From Lachnoclostridium sp. An131 (lineage in GTDB: Bacteria > Bacillota > Clostridia > Lachnospirales > Lachnospiraceae), in contig NZ_NFLI01000005.1 in assembly GCF_002160825.1 (NCBI RefSeq), positions 62,001 to 126,000 on the forward strand: a stretch of 64,000 bases of DNA. The letters run 5' to 3'. The notes beneath the pieces were generated by a model. The model had not been told where the DNA came from. It did no database searches and was given only the letters and a program-made list of their open reading frames with translations. How positions within the stretch are numbered: the stretch's first letter is position 1; each line of letters starts with the position of its first letter. Made by a program: the position numbers and the translations under genes. Positions 17,147 through 26,500 of the stretch are shown here, one piece after another.

Positions 17147-20071
17147 TTAGTGGAACAGGCTTTCCAGCCTGCCGAACATGTCCTTCTGCTCCTCCAGCTT
17201 TTCCTCATTTCCGATGACGCAGAGGCAGTTCTGAGAAAGAATCGCTTTCAGATAAGGCGCCAGGGCCCGGATCTGTGGGCAGCCGCAGGAGAGCACCTCG
17301 TCCCGCTCCTTCTGCACATCCTGGAAGGAAAGCCCTGTCATCCAGGCGCTCATGGAGCGGGCGCCCTTTGCGCTGGGAGTCAGCGGCGTATCCATGGAGC
17401 TGACTGTTCCGATGATATATTTGGTCATATCCCGCTCGGATACCTCAAAGCTCTCCGTATAATCCACACTCTTCTCAAAGATTTCGTTCGTTTTCTCCAG
17501 GTTCGGGTCACGGTAGGACACCAGATAGGAATTTCCCGACCGGGCATAGTTGTTCATGCAGCCGTATGCTCCGCCCTTGACACGGATATTGTTCCAGAGG
17601 TAATCATAGCTCATAATCGTGCGCAGCACCCTCAGCGCTCCCGTATAGGGAAGTCCTGCCTTCACGAAGCTTCCGGAGCGGGCCACGTACTGAATCTTCG
17701 CAGAGGTCTTAAGCCCCTCGTTCTTCCGCTCGGGCCTGAAGCTCCAGGCTGCCGCCGGATCCGCCTCGTCCCGGTAAAGCTCTGCCGCAAGCTTTTCTGT
17801 CTGCTCCACCAGGAGCTCCAGGCTCTTTTTCTCAGCCGTGCAGCTCACAATCAGATTTTCCGGACGGAACAGATCCTGCGCAAGCCTTGAGAGCTTCTCC
17901 GCCGCTTCGGCCTGCCTCTCCTCAAACTCCGCGTCCAGCTTCTCGATAAAGTGGTAGAAATCCACGCCGCCCGTCATATCCGAGAAGCAGGCGCTCTCAG
18001 AGAAATAGGACATGGCGCGCAGGGCAGCCATGGAGTGCCCGGAGGTCTGGAAGGCCATCTGAAGCCTGGACTTTGTCTCCGCGACAATTTCGCGCAGCCG
18101 CTTGGGATCATCCATTTTTGAGGTCATCAGCATCTCCCGCATCATGGAAAATGCTGTCTGCTGCTCCTCATAGAGAGCCTTGCTGTGCACCTCGAAGACC
18201 GCCGTATATTCGTCCGGATTCCGAACCTGGTCATAGCTTCCGACGCTGCAGTAGATTCCGCCCGTATGCAGGTTCAGCTCCTTGGCAAATTCCCCGTAGC
18301 TGTAGTTTTCCGTATCTACCTTTCCAAGCACTGCCTTCAAAAGCCCCAGATACGGGATCAGGTCCTCCGGGATCTCGTTTGCCCGGAAAATCAGATTTAC
18401 ATAGCCGATCCCATTGGTAAAGAGATCGTGGAAAACCATCTTTATCCCGCCTGCCGGCAGCTCTTCGTTCTGGAAGGGCAGGGCCTCCTTTCCGATGTCC
18501 CCGCGCTCCAGCAGCGGAATTTTCTCCAGATCCTCCTGGGGCGAGGGCTCACTCTGATATTCCTTCAGATGCTTTGTGAAATCCACGATCCGCTTCCGCT
18601 CTTCGGCAGTCAGGCTTTCCTTATAAGCCGCCAGCTTTTTCTTGAGCGCCTCGTCCTGCTCTGCCGTCAGTCCCCTCTTCGGGCGGATCACCACCAGGGA
18701 GCCATGGGGATTTTCCAGCAGGTACTTCACAATCAGCCCCTCAAAATATCCGTTTGCCGCCTGCTCCTTCAGGAACGCAAAGGTGTCGAGAGCCTCCAGG
18801 TGCAGGAATGCGGAATCCTCCTTATAAAGCCAGCTGTCGAAGGCCTGGAGGCCGTACATCAGCCCTGCCGGATAATTGCCGAAATCCGCCTCCCGGTACC
18901 GGAATTCAAAATAATTGATTCCCGCGCGGATCGCCTTCTCGTCCAGTCCTTCGCTTACAAGCCGGGCCAGCGTCGCCTCGATCGTCTCTACAAAGGCCGC
19001 CTTCTGGCTTTCATTTGCATTCTTGGCAATGATGGAGAAGATCGGCTGCTTCACGCCGTTGTCGTAGGAGCTCATGATGTCGCGGCCGATGCCCGCGTCC
19101 AGAAGAGCCTGCTTGAGAGGAGCTCCCGGCATGGAAAGCAATACATATTCCAGCACCTGCATTCCCAGATACAGCTTTTCGTCCAGCGTATCGCCCACAG
19201 ATTTGTTCCAGGACAGATAGGTGTTGTCCTCCTCGCTCTCCTCCGCGGAAATGGAATAGTCCCTTGTGACCTCCGCCATTTTCTCAAAGGGCGCCTGGGT
19301 CCGCACCTCGGAATCGATCGGGAGGTAATCGTATTTCGACAGATAATTTTCATCCAGCCAGCTCAGCTTTTCTGCCATATCGCAGTCCCCGTACAGGAAG
19401 ATATAGCTGTTGGACGGATGGTAATAGCGGCTGTGGAAATCCAGAAACTCACTGTAGGAAAGCTCCGGGATTGCTTCCGGATCGCCTCCGGACTCATTGG
19501 CATAGGTGGTGTCCGGATAAAGAGAGCTTAGGATCACCCGCTCCAGCACGCTTTCCGGAGAGGAAAAGGCTCCCTTCATCTCATTGTAAACCACGCCGTT
19601 CAGCGTCAACTCGCCGTCCTCTGAATCCATCTCATAATGCCAGCCCTCCTGGCGGAAGATCTCTTCCTTCTCGTAGATATTCGGATAAAAGACTGCGTCC
19701 ATGTACACATGAATCAGGTTCTGGAAATCCTTGTCATTGCAGCTCGCCACCGGATATACGGTCTTGTCCGGATAGGTCATGGCGTTCAAAAAGGTGTTCA
19801 GGGAGCCCTTCGCCAGCTCCACAAACGGATCCTTTACCGGAAATTCCCTGGAACCGCAGAGCACAGAATGCTCCATAATGTGCGGCACACCGGTGTCATC
19901 CGGCGCCGGTGTCCGGAAGCCGATATAAAACACCTTATTCTTGTCCTCATTGGAAAGCAGGCAGACCCTTGCTCCTGTCTTTTTATGCTTCAGGTAATAG
20001 CCCGTGGAGGCAAGCTCCGCGATGCTGCGCTTTTCTATCAGTTCATAGGCCTGTAACTCTTCTACTCTCAT
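17147..20071 (-). CDS. M16C zinc peptidase (presequence protease/insulinase family)
   Basis: This 974-residue protein has the inverted zinc motif HIMEH at residues 64-68 and the distal ligand E164 in NGVVYNEMKGAFSS. The length and two-half architecture match M16C peptidases (PreP, clostridial HypA-like), which form a closed chamber and degrade short peptides. The C-terminal half keeps the substrate-site sequence VKGGAYGCM. No signal peptide is present, so it should be cytosolic. Its promoter seems to be at about 20177-20200, with a terminator-like hairpin in the leader, suggesting attenuation before the peptidase-era-yqzL-recO transcript. Confidence 0.9.
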   Translation of the reverse strand: MRVEELQAYELIEKRSIAELASTGYYLKHKKTGARVCLLSNEDKNKVFYIGFRTPAPDDTGVPHIMEHSVLCGSREFPVKDPFVELAKGSLNTFLNAMTYPDKTVYPVASCNDKDFQNLIHVYMDAVFYPNIYEKEEIFRQEGWHYEMDSEDGELTLNGVVYNEMKGAFSSPESVLERVILSSLYPDTTYANESGGDPEAIPELSYSEFLDFHSRYYHPSNSYIFLYGDCDMAEKLSWLDENYLSKYDYLPIDSEVRTQAPFEKMAEVTRDYSISAEESEEDNTYLSWNKSVGDTLDEKLYLGMQVLEYVLLSMPGAPLKQALLDAGIGRDIMSSYDNGVKQPIFSIIAKNANESQKAAFVETIEATLARLVSEGLDEKAIRAGINYFEFRYREADFGNYPAGLMYGLQAFDSWLYKEDSAFLHLEALDTFAFLKEQAANGYFEGLIVKYLLENPHGSLVVIRPKRGLTAEQDEALKKKLAAYKESLTAEERKRIVDFTKHLKEYQSEPSPQEDLEKIPLLERGDIGKEALPFQNEELPAGGIKMVFHDLFTNGIGYVNLIFRANEIPEDLIPYLGLLKAVLGKVDTENYSYGEFAKELNLHTGGIYCSVGSYDQVRNPDEYTAVFEVHSKALYEEQQTAFSMMREMLMTSKMDDPKRLREIVAETKSRLQMAFQTSGHSMAALRAMSYFSESACFSDMTGGVDFYHFIEKLDAEFEERQAEAAEKLSRLAQDLFRPENLIVSCTAEKKSLELLVEQTEKLAAELYRDEADPAAAWSFRPERKNEGLKTSAKIQYVARSGSFVKAGLPYTGALRVLRTIMSYDYLWNNIRVKGGAYGCMNNYARSGNSYLVSYRDPNLEKTNEIFEKSVDYTESFEVSERDMTKYIIGTVSSMDTPLTPSAKGARSMSAWMTGLSFQDVQKERDEVLSCGCPQIRALAPYLKAILSQNCLCVIGNEEKLEEQKDMFGRLESLFH

Positions 20072-20112
20072 AGCTCTCTCCTGTTCTTTAAAATTTGCCC
20101 CTTACATCTTCC

Positions 20113-20150
20113 AAAAAACGGCGGGCAGAACCTCCTTTCCGTTCTGCCCC
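20113..20150 (-). terminator. Strong terminator hairpin in the M16C peptidase leader
   Basis: Minus strand: GGGCAGAAC pairs with GTTCTGCCC around a nine-base loop, followed by GCCG and six T. It closes anything transcribed from 20439 downwards, yet lies between a plausible -10 TATACT (20182-20177) and the peptidase start at 20071. Confidence 0.8.
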
Positions 20151-20438
20151 CTGGAAGTCTGCGGCATCTGCCACATAGTATATCACTTTTTTTCTCTGTT
20201 TAAAAGCCAAAAACCAAAAGAGGCCTTCCGCTGTCTGTTTTAAACCGATGTGCTCGCCGCGCCGCAGCAGCACTGGAAATCCGTATCGATGCTGTGGGCA
20301 ATTACACGCGCTTTCAGATTCCTTTCGGAGCACAGCATACCCGGCATGCCGCCGGATACATTCAAATCCTCCGGATAGAATGAGGATTTTCTCCTCACTC
20401 TATCATATGTCCATGATTCAAAAATGGTACTTGCAGGC
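20151..20438 (-). other. Intergenic region after the efflux permease, with doubtful short frames
   Basis: No recognisable gene. On the minus strand GGAGG (20369-20365) precedes an ATG that opens a 15-codon Cys-rich frame. In another frame a peptide ending DTDFQCCCGAASTSV stops near 20240. The inverted arms AAATCCTC/GAGGATTT (20363-20388) would enclose the ribosome site. The region ends with TATACT and the terminator at 20113-20150. A leader peptide or small RNA is possible, but nothing proves one. Confidence 0.3.
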
Positions 20439-21725
20439 CTACTCATACCGCAGCGCGTCAATCGGATTCATCTTCGCGGCCTTATTGGCCGGATAATAGC
20501 CGAAAAACACACCGATAAAAATCGAAAACGCCACCGAGAAAATGATGCCTTCCACAGACGGGGACGCGGCGTAGCCCATCGTCTTCGTGATGACCGCAGC
20601 CAGAACCAGGCCCAGCACAATTCCGATAAATCCGCCCAGCAGACAGATGACAATAGCTTCCATGATAAACTGAAGGCGGATGGAGCCATTGGGAGCGCCC
20701 AGGGCCTTTCTGGTACCGATCTCCCGGGTCCGTTCCGTGATGGACACCAGCATGATATTCATGACGCCGATGCCTCCCACCAGCAGGGAAATTCCCGCAA
20801 TCGCCGAGATAGCCGCCGAAATCGTCGTCAGCATTCCCGTCATGGAGGCCACCATATCCGCCATGCTTGTGGCGCTGATTTCATAATTCTCATTGTGCCG
20901 GAAATATTTCCGGTTGAACCAGTTTTCCAGCTCTTTTGCGAAATCCGAGGAATCCACGCCCGTCTTCGCGGACAGCGTGATCTGGGAGTATCCCGCCGTA
21001 GAATGCGCCTGCTCCCGCGCCGCCTCGAAGGGCAGGTACATCTCCGTGGAAATGTATTCCTCCGGCAGGGACGTAAAGGCAGACTTGTCGTACTCATAGA
21101 CGCCCACAATGGTGTAATTATAATATTTTCCATTCAGGTACACTTCTGTCTGGCTGCCTGCCGCCTTTTTGGTATCTCCGTCAAAGAGCTTTCTGACCAC
21201 ACGGTCAGACACAACCACAACCCCTTTTTTCTCCTTCTGATCCCGCTCGGTCAGAAGTCTTCCGCTTAGGAGCTTCAGGTCCTGATTCTTCAGAAAAGCA
21301 GTATTGACTCCCATCAGCGTCACATTGGAAGAGAGCTTTCCATCCTTCGCCTGCCCCTCTCCTACATTTTCGGAGAGCAGAACGCCGTCGATTTTATCCG
21401 CGAATTCCTTTTCCGCGTCCTCCAGCATCTCATTCGTGAGATAGTCTTCTTCCGTCATGGACGCCTGCTGCATCTCTCCTTCAAACCGGTATCCTTCCTC
21501 CGTCACCTCTTCCTCCGGCTCCTTCTGCCGAAGCCCTACGGTGATGTGATTCGCTCCCATAGATTCCATAGAAGAAGTCACAGAACTGCGAATGGAGTTT
21601 CCGACGCTCATAATCGCAATCACAGAAGCGATTCCGATGATAATGCCAAGAATCGTAAGAAGGGCGCGCATTTTATTGGCCCGCAGGCTTCCAAGCGCCA
21701 GCAGAATATTTTCCAGAACCAGCAT
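20439..21725 (-). CDS. MacB-like ABC transporter permease
   Basis: This 428-residue protein has one N-terminal membrane helix after MLVLENILLALGSLRANKMR, a large extracellular MacB_PCD domain, and three C-terminal helices of the FtsX fold (GGIGVMNIMLVSITERTREIG, PSVEGIIFSVAFSIFIGVFFGYYPANKAAKMNPIDALRYE region). Such mechanotransmission exporters expel antimicrobial peptides, toxins or lipids. The start overlaps the ATPase stop as ATGA, which shows coupling. It works with the ATPase and the membrane-fusion protein encoded upstream and is likely induced through the two-component system. Confidence 0.9.
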   Translation of the reverse strand: MLVLENILLALGSLRANKMRALLTILGIIIGIASVIAIMSVGNSIRSSVTSSMESMGANHITVGLRQKEPEEEVTEEGYRFEGEMQQASMTEEDYLTNEMLEDAEKEFADKIDGVLLSENVGEGQAKDGKLSSNVTLMGVNTAFLKNQDLKLLSGRLLTERDQKEKKGVVVVSDRVVRKLFDGDTKKAAGSQTEVYLNGKYYNYTIVGVYEYDKSAFTSLPEEYISTEMYLPFEAAREQAHSTAGYSQITLSAKTGVDSSDFAKELENWFNRKYFRHNENYEISATSMADMVASMTGMLTTISAAISAIAGISLLVGGIGVMNIMLVSITERTREIGTRKALGAPNGSIRLQFIMEAIVICLLGGFIGIVLGLVLAAVITKTMGYAASPSVEGIIFSVAFSIFIGVFFGYYPANKAAKMNPIDALRYE

Positions 21726-22426
21726 CAGGCTCCCCTCCTCTCTCCTGTGATTTCTCCGTCCCGGATGGTGATAATCCGGTCTGTCTCCGCCGCCAGCTCG
21801 TTGGAATGTGTAATGAGTACAATGGTCTTTCCCTCTTCCCGGTTCAGCCGGTGGAAGATGTCCATAATTCTGCGCCCGGTTTTGGAATCCAGCGCTCCTG
21901 TGGGCTCATCCGCCAGGATAATCGAAGGATCATTCGCCATGGCCCGGGCAATGGAGACACGCTGCTTCTGGCCTCCCGACAGCTCGTCCGGCTTATGGGA
22001 CATCCGTTCTTCCATCCCGACCATTTCCAGATAATGTCTGGCTCTCTGTGCGCGCTCTTTTCTGCCTATTCCGGCATACATCATGGGCAGTTCCACATTT
22101 TTCAGGGCGCTTGTCCGGCTGATCAGATTATAGGTCTGAAACACAAAACCGATTTTCTGGTTGCGGATGCGGGACAGCTCCTGGTCCTTTAAGGCGGAAA
22201 TATCCAGACCATCCAGCCGGTACTCTCCTTCTGTCGGCCGGTCCAGCACGCCGATGATATTCATCAGCGTACTTTTTCCCGAACCGGAGGCCCCTACAAT
22301 GGACACAAATTCTCCTTTGTACACGGTCAGATCAATTCCATGGAGGATTTCAAGCTCGTGAGGCTTTCCGATGTAAAACCGTTTGACGATTCCTGTCAGT
22401 TCAATTGTCTTCTCTCTGTTCCTCAT
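21725..22426 (-). CDS. MacB/LolD-type ABC transporter ATP-binding protein
   Basis: This 233-residue ATPase shows Walker A GASGSGKST, the Q loop in FVFQTYNL, signature LSGGQKQR and Walker B ILADEPTGALD, followed by ITHSNELA. LolD/MacB family features such as MNIIGVLDRPTEG and a separate FtsX permease are clear. It starts after GGAGG, 14 bases beyond the adaptor stop, and ends within the permease start codon. It powers the export module. Confidence 0.94.
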   Translation of the reverse strand: MRNREKTIELTGIVKRFYIGKPHELEILHGIDLTVYKGEFVSIVGASGSGKSTLMNIIGVLDRPTEGEYRLDGLDISALKDQELSRIRNQKIGFVFQTYNLISRTSALKNVELPMMYAGIGRKERAQRARHYLEMVGMEERMSHKPDELSGGQKQRVSIARAMANDPSIILADEPTGALDSKTGRRIMDIFHRLNREEGKTIVLITHSNELAAETDRIITIRDGEITGERRGA

Positions 22427-22440
22427 ACCTTCCTCCCCTG

Positions 22441-24300
22441 TTAAAATCCATACATGACTTCGTCCGCATTGCCCGCGTTCTCTTCTTCCGGCAGCTGTCC
22501 GCCCTGCCTCATTCCGTCAGGCAGATAGACTGTCATGCCTTCCTTCAGATCTTTTCCTTTGATTTCCGCGAAGTAATCGGTCTCCATACCCTTTTCCACT
22601 GTCATTTCTTTCCTCTGGCCGCCCTCATCCACATAAATGATACTCGTGCCATCCTCTTTCGTCTCTACACAGTCATAAGGCACCGCAAGCACGCCTCTGC
22701 TCTCTTCCTGCACAATGCTGACCTTGGCTGTCATACCGGGACGCAGCTTCTCCTGCTCTCCCTCAATGGTAATCTGAATCTGATAGGAAGCCGAACCGCC
22801 TGAGCCTGACTGAGAGCTTCCCGCGCCTGCCTCGCCGCCTTTTCCGGCTCCCGCCGTGGGCGCCACGTAAGTGACCGTTCCCTTCAGGAGTTCTTCGCCC
22901 ATGGAATTGGTCTTGACGTAGGCTGTCATTCCCTGCTTGATTTTAACCACGTCGTATTCATCCACAGAAGCCTCCACTACAAAGTGCTTCAGATCCTGAA
23001 TCTCATAGATGACTCCGCCTCCAAAGGTCTGTCCCTCTTTTACAGACAGAGAGGTAATCACGCCGGACATGGGCGCCCGCACTGTGTAATCCTCCAGCTG
23101 TTCCTCATACTGGGTAATCTGCTTCTTTGCGTCGTTATCTGTGATGAGCTGAGACTGGAGCTTCGATTTCTGATAGGCTGTCTTCGCATCTCTGATGCTG
23201 CTGTCATAAGTATTCTGCGCCTCCTGTCTGGCTGTCTTCGCCTGATCATAAGAGGATTTTGCCTGGCCTGTTTCTGCTTTCGCCTGCTCATAGGCGCCTC
23301 TGGTCCGCTCAGCTTCCGCCTTCGCCTCCTCCAGGGCTGCCTTCGCCGCGCTGTAGGCGTTCAGGGTATCCTTCAAAGCCGTATAATCGGGACCGTTTAC
23401 GTCCAGCCCCGCAATATACGCGTCAATGTCGTTGATGACCACCGGCGTCCGTTCCGGAAGCCTGTCTGCCGGATTTTCCGCGGTTTTTGCCATGCTGTTT
23501 TCTACAGGTTTTTCTTCTCCGCTGCCTGACGCGGCTCCACTTTCACCCTCTGCGGAAGCGTTCTCCTGGCTGCCTTCCGGCGCAGGCGGCTGCTCCACTT
23601 CCTGAATTCTGTCCGCGGCTGCTGCCTGGCGGGCCGCCTCGTATGCTGCCTGCTGCCTGTCCTCATATGCCTGGGCCGCGGCTGCCGCCGCCTGTTTTGC
23701 CGCCTCGCAGGCCGCCTGTTTCTCACTCAGAGCCGCTGCCGCCTTATCCGCCGCCGCACGGGCCGTTGATTCTTTCCCGGAAGCTTCCTGATAAGCGTTC
23801 TTTGCCTGATCCCGCTTCTGGCTGGAATCCTTCAGGCTGCTGTCTGCCTGCTTCATGCTGTCCCGATACTGCTTCTCATAGTCTGCTCCCATGGCGTCCA
23901 GCTTCTTATTAATCTCATAATTGTTCCGTGCCGCGGCCAGAGACTCTTCCAGCAGAGTCGAATCAAAGGTACAGAGCACGTCGCCTTCCTGCACCTCGTC
24001 GCCCACCTTTACATGGACCCGCTCCACCTTCAGGTTGGTAAGCCCGGTATTGCCTGCTCTTCCATCCGCGGTTGCCACCACGCCTGTGACGCTGACAGAT
24101 TTCAGCAAATCCTTTTTCTCGATTACCGTCGTATTCATAAGATCGTCCTGTACGTTCTCCCGGGTCCTTCCTCCTCCGAAAAAGACACGGACACCTCCCA
24201 GAATCACAAGAACCGCAGCAAGTCCTGCCGCCGCCCGCCTGAATGTTCTGTTTTTTAAAAAACCAATACGAAATATGTTCAACTGCATTTCCCTCCTCAT
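22441..24300 (-). CDS. Membrane-fusion (HlyD/MacA-like) efflux adaptor
   Basis: This 619-residue protein has an N-terminal membrane anchor (AAAGLAAVLVILGGVRVFFGG), a split lipoyl domain (VKVGDEVQEGDVLCTFDSTL and YTVRAPMSGVITSLSVKEGQ), a long Ala/Gln/Lys-rich coiled coil, then beta-barrel and membrane-proximal domains. The coiled coil is broken near residues 230-300 by an acidic Pro/Gly/Ser-rich insert, making it longer than typical YknX/MacA. Starts at 24300 or 24288 are both possible; GAGGAGG lies between them and is very close to 24288. It has its own predicted promoter after the kinase gene. Confidence 0.86.
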   Translation of the reverse strand: MRREMQLNIFRIGFLKNRTFRRAAAGLAAVLVILGGVRVFFGGGRTRENVQDDLMNTTVIEKKDLLKSVSVTGVVATADGRAGNTGLTNLKVERVHVKVGDEVQEGDVLCTFDSTLLEESLAAARNNYEINKKLDAMGADYEKQYRDSMKQADSSLKDSSQKRDQAKNAYQEASGKESTARAAADKAAAALSEKQAACEAAKQAAAAAAQAYEDRQQAAYEAARQAAAADRIQEVEQPPAPEGSQENASAEGESGAASGSGEEKPVENSMAKTAENPADRLPERTPVVINDIDAYIAGLDVNGPDYTALKDTLNAYSAAKAALEEAKAEAERTRGAYEQAKAETGQAKSSYDQAKTARQEAQNTYDSSIRDAKTAYQKSKLQSQLITDNDAKKQITQYEEQLEDYTVRAPMSGVITSLSVKEGQTFGGGVIYEIQDLKHFVVEASVDEYDVVKIKQGMTAYVKTNSMGEELLKGTVTYVAPTAGAGKGGEAGAGSSQSGSGGSASYQIQITIEGEQEKLRPGMTAKVSIVQEESRGVLAVPYDCVETKEDGTSIIYVDEGGQRKEMTVEKGMETDYFAEIKGKDLKEGMTVYLPDGMRQGGQLPEEENAGNADEVMYGF

Positions 24301-24322
24301 GGATTTATTCCTGTTACTTAAA

Positions 24323-24352
24323 ACCGGCCAGGGAAGACTCTCCCTGACCGGT
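24323..24352 (-). other. Leader hairpin before the efflux adaptor
   Basis: Minus strand: ACCGGTCAGGGA pairs with TCCCTGGCCGGT around GAGTCT (12 pairs), followed by a short T run (TTTAAG). It lies between the predicted promoter and the adaptor start, so it may be a leaky terminator, attenuator or 5' stabiliser. Confidence 0.6.
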
Positions 24353-24355
24353 CCT

Positions 24356-24404
24356 ATATTAAAGAGAAATTCTTAACAGATCCTAATCTGTTTCTTAACA
24401 GTTC
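24356..24404 (-). promoter_or_regulatory. Response-regulator repeats and -10 box before the efflux genes
   Basis: On the plus strand CTTAACAGATC (24372-24382) and CTTAACAGTTC (24394-24404) are direct repeats 22 bases apart. On the transcribed strand they are followed after ten bases by TAATAT (24361-24356), the arrangement of OmpR/PhoB-class activation without a good -35 box. The same repeat pair occurs before the regulator gene at 26501-26533. Confidence 0.75.
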
Positions 24405-25729
24405 TAAACTCTATCCTGCCGCTCTGTACATGGGAAAGAAAGTCTGAGCCGAAAACACCCTTCCCTTTCTTCTGCCGCGCAGGTCCCGTTCATCCTTTCC
24501 ATCATTTTTTTTATGTTTTCCAGACCGATGCCCGTGCTGTCCGTCTTTTTCTCCAGCTTCCTGCTCCTGTTCTCAAACACGATTCCCGCTGTCTTTTCCG
24601 TGTGTTCCGAGCAGATATATATGGGAAACGCAGGATCTGCGTATTTTACAAGATTTGAAGTGATATTGTCCAGCACTCGAATGACAAATTCCATGTTGAC
24701 CCGGACCGTTTCCTTTTTCCACTCAAATTTCAGCTCTGTGTGAAAACCGCTCTGCTCCAGATAGGCGCAGGTCTCTGACAGAAGATCATAAAAAACCGTC
24801 TCAAAAGACTCCGGCTCCTCCAGCTTCACCTCTGTCTCCCCCGTCACCAGCGCATATTCAAACAGGTGATCCGTCAGCTGCTTCATCCTGCGCGTCTTCT
24901 GATCAATCTTGTCAATGTATTCCCAGAACTGCTCCTCACTCTTTACCTGGCGCTTCCTTAAAATCTCCGTATAGAGCATTACCGTAGTCAGAGGAGTCCG
25001 GATATCATGAGACATTTCTGTAATCATCTTATGATTGGCCGCCACAAGATGCGCTTCCTGCCTTACCTTTTCCCGAAATGAACCCCGCATGTCATCCAGC
25101 CCTTTCGCCAGCGCCGCAAGCTCGTCCCGGCCGGTTACCGTAATCTCATAATCCAGGTCGCCGCCCTCCAGAATCTCAATCTCACTGCTCAATTTCCGGA
25201 TATAGCGGATCTTATAACGGATTCCCAGCATCACGATTCCCACAAACAGCGCAAAAGAAAGAAGGAGCTCCGCAATCACCGCATAATTATAATACTGGTA
25301 GAAATACATTCCATAGATAGAAATTTCCGCTTCCCCGTCCGAAAACTGTACAGGATAATAGACTGTCCATTCATAATCCCCGGCCTCTATCTGCTCTGCT
25401 TCCATATCCTGATCCGGGTATTCCGAATCATACATCAGAATACCGTTCTTATAAAGCTGCAGGGCCACCACTCTCTGTCTCCTCACCCATTCTGTCAGCT
25501 CTTTCGTGTCCTCTGTGGAAAGCTGATTCTGGGAGACATATTCCTGAAGCCTTCCGATATATTCCCCGTTTTTCTTTTCCTCATAATTAGAGCTTATATA
25601 AAACCAGTTCAGCAGACTGTCCCCCGCCCAGTTTGTAACCAGGAAGAACAGGCCGGAAACCAGGGCCGCAAGAATCAGAAGCTGAAAGAGCTGAAAATAA
25701 ATGGAATCCCGTTTACGCACCATAGGCAT
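24404..25729 (-). CDS. Sensor histidine kinase
   Basis: About 441 residues. Two membrane helices (about residues 12-32 and 155-175) flank an extracellular sensor of some 120 residues. A HAMP-like linker follows, then the H box EMSHDIRTPLTTVMLYTE with the phosphorylated His. The N box is DNITSNLVKYAD and the G box STGIGLENIKKMM; the N box is slightly atypical. The ATG at 25729 lies inside the end of the regulator gene (17-base overlap). It partners the OmpR-type regulator and probably senses an antimicrobial or envelope stress relieved by the pump. Confidence 0.92.
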   Translation of the reverse strand: MPMVRKRDSIYFQLFQLLILAALVSGLFFLVTNWAGDSLLNWFYISSNYEEKKNGEYIGRLQEYVSQNQLSTEDTKELTEWVRRQRVVALQLYKNGILMYDSEYPDQDMEAEQIEAGDYEWTVYYPVQFSDGEAEISIYGMYFYQYYNYAVIAELLLSFALFVGIVMLGIRYKIRYIRKLSSEIEILEGGDLDYEITVTGRDELAALAKGLDDMRGSFREKVRQEAHLVAANHKMITEMSHDIRTPLTTVMLYTEILRKRQVKSEEQFWEYIDKIDQKTRRMKQLTDHLFEYALVTGETEVKLEEPESFETVFYDLLSETCAYLEQSGFHTELKFEWKKETVRVNMEFVIRVLDNITSNLVKYADPAFPIYICSEHTEKTAGIVFENRSRKLEKKTDSTGIGLENIKKMMERMNGTCAAEEREGCFRLRLSFPCTERQDRV

Positions 25730-26429
25730 CAAACTTGTACCCCTTTCCCCATTCCGTCTTGATATATTCTGGCTTCTGCGGATCCTTCTCTATTTTTACC
25801 CGCAGCTTCCGGATATGTACCATTACCGTGCTGTTGCAGGTGTAAAAATAGGGTTCGTTCCAGATACTTTCATACAGGTTCTGGGCGGAAAAAATCTTTC
25901 TCGGATGCTTCATCATCAAAAGAAGCATCTGGTATTCGATATTGGAAAGCTCTTTTTCCTCTCCGTTTACATAGACCTCGTTGAATTCCTCATTGAGCCG
26001 TATTCCGGAAAGCTCCAGATATTTCTCGGTTTCTTCCTCCTGCTTTTCCGTCTTTCCCCGGTACACCTGATACCGGCGCAGCAGAGCCTTCACCCTTCCG
26101 AGCAGCTCCGCGTAGGAAAAGGGTTTGGGCAGATAGTCGTCTCCTCCTGCCATAAGTCCGATGAGCTTGTCGGACTCCTGGGACTTGGCGGTCAGAAACA
26201 GCACCGGCACGTTGGAGCGTTTCCGAATCTCCTCACAGGTGCGCAGCCCTGACATTCCAGGCATCATGATGTCCAGAATCACCAGATCTGTGTCCTCTGT
26301 CAGAAGCTCCAGCCCTCTGCTTCCATTGTCCGCCTCTGTGACCTGATAGTTTTCGCTCTCCAGAAGGATTCTGACACCCTCGCGGATATCAGCGTCATCC
26401 TCAACGAGCAAAATTTTTGAATTCTGCAT
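25713..26429 (-). CDS. OmpR-family response regulator
   Basis: This 238-residue regulator has a receiver domain with acidic pocket VEDDADI, the phosphorylated Asp in LVILDIMMPGMSG (about D52), Thr in LFLTAKS and Lys in YLPKPFSYAE. It is followed by a winged-helix DNA-binding domain ending in VHIRKLRVKIEKDP and KTEWGKGYKF. The start follows GGAGAACAG. It heads the five-gene minus-strand set regulator-kinase-adaptor-ATPase-permease, and direct repeats for a regulator dimer lie upstream of it and upstream of the adaptor gene. Confidence 0.95.
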   Translation of the reverse strand: MQNSKILLVEDDADIREGVRILLESENYQVTEADNGSRGLELLTEDTDLVILDIMMPGMSGLRTCEEIRKRSNVPVLFLTAKSQESDKLIGLMAGGDDYLPKPFSYAELLGRVKALLRRYQVYRGKTEKQEEETEKYLELSGIRLNEEFNEVYVNGEEKELSNIEYQMLLLMMKHPRKIFSAQNLYESIWNEPYFYTCNSTVMVHIRKLRVKIEKDPQKPEYIKTEWGKGYKFDAYGA

Positions 26430-26500
26430 CTGTTCTCCTCCTCATACGATTCATCCCCTGAAATTTCCTGTGTCCTGCTCTGAAATTCTCTCACAAAAAC

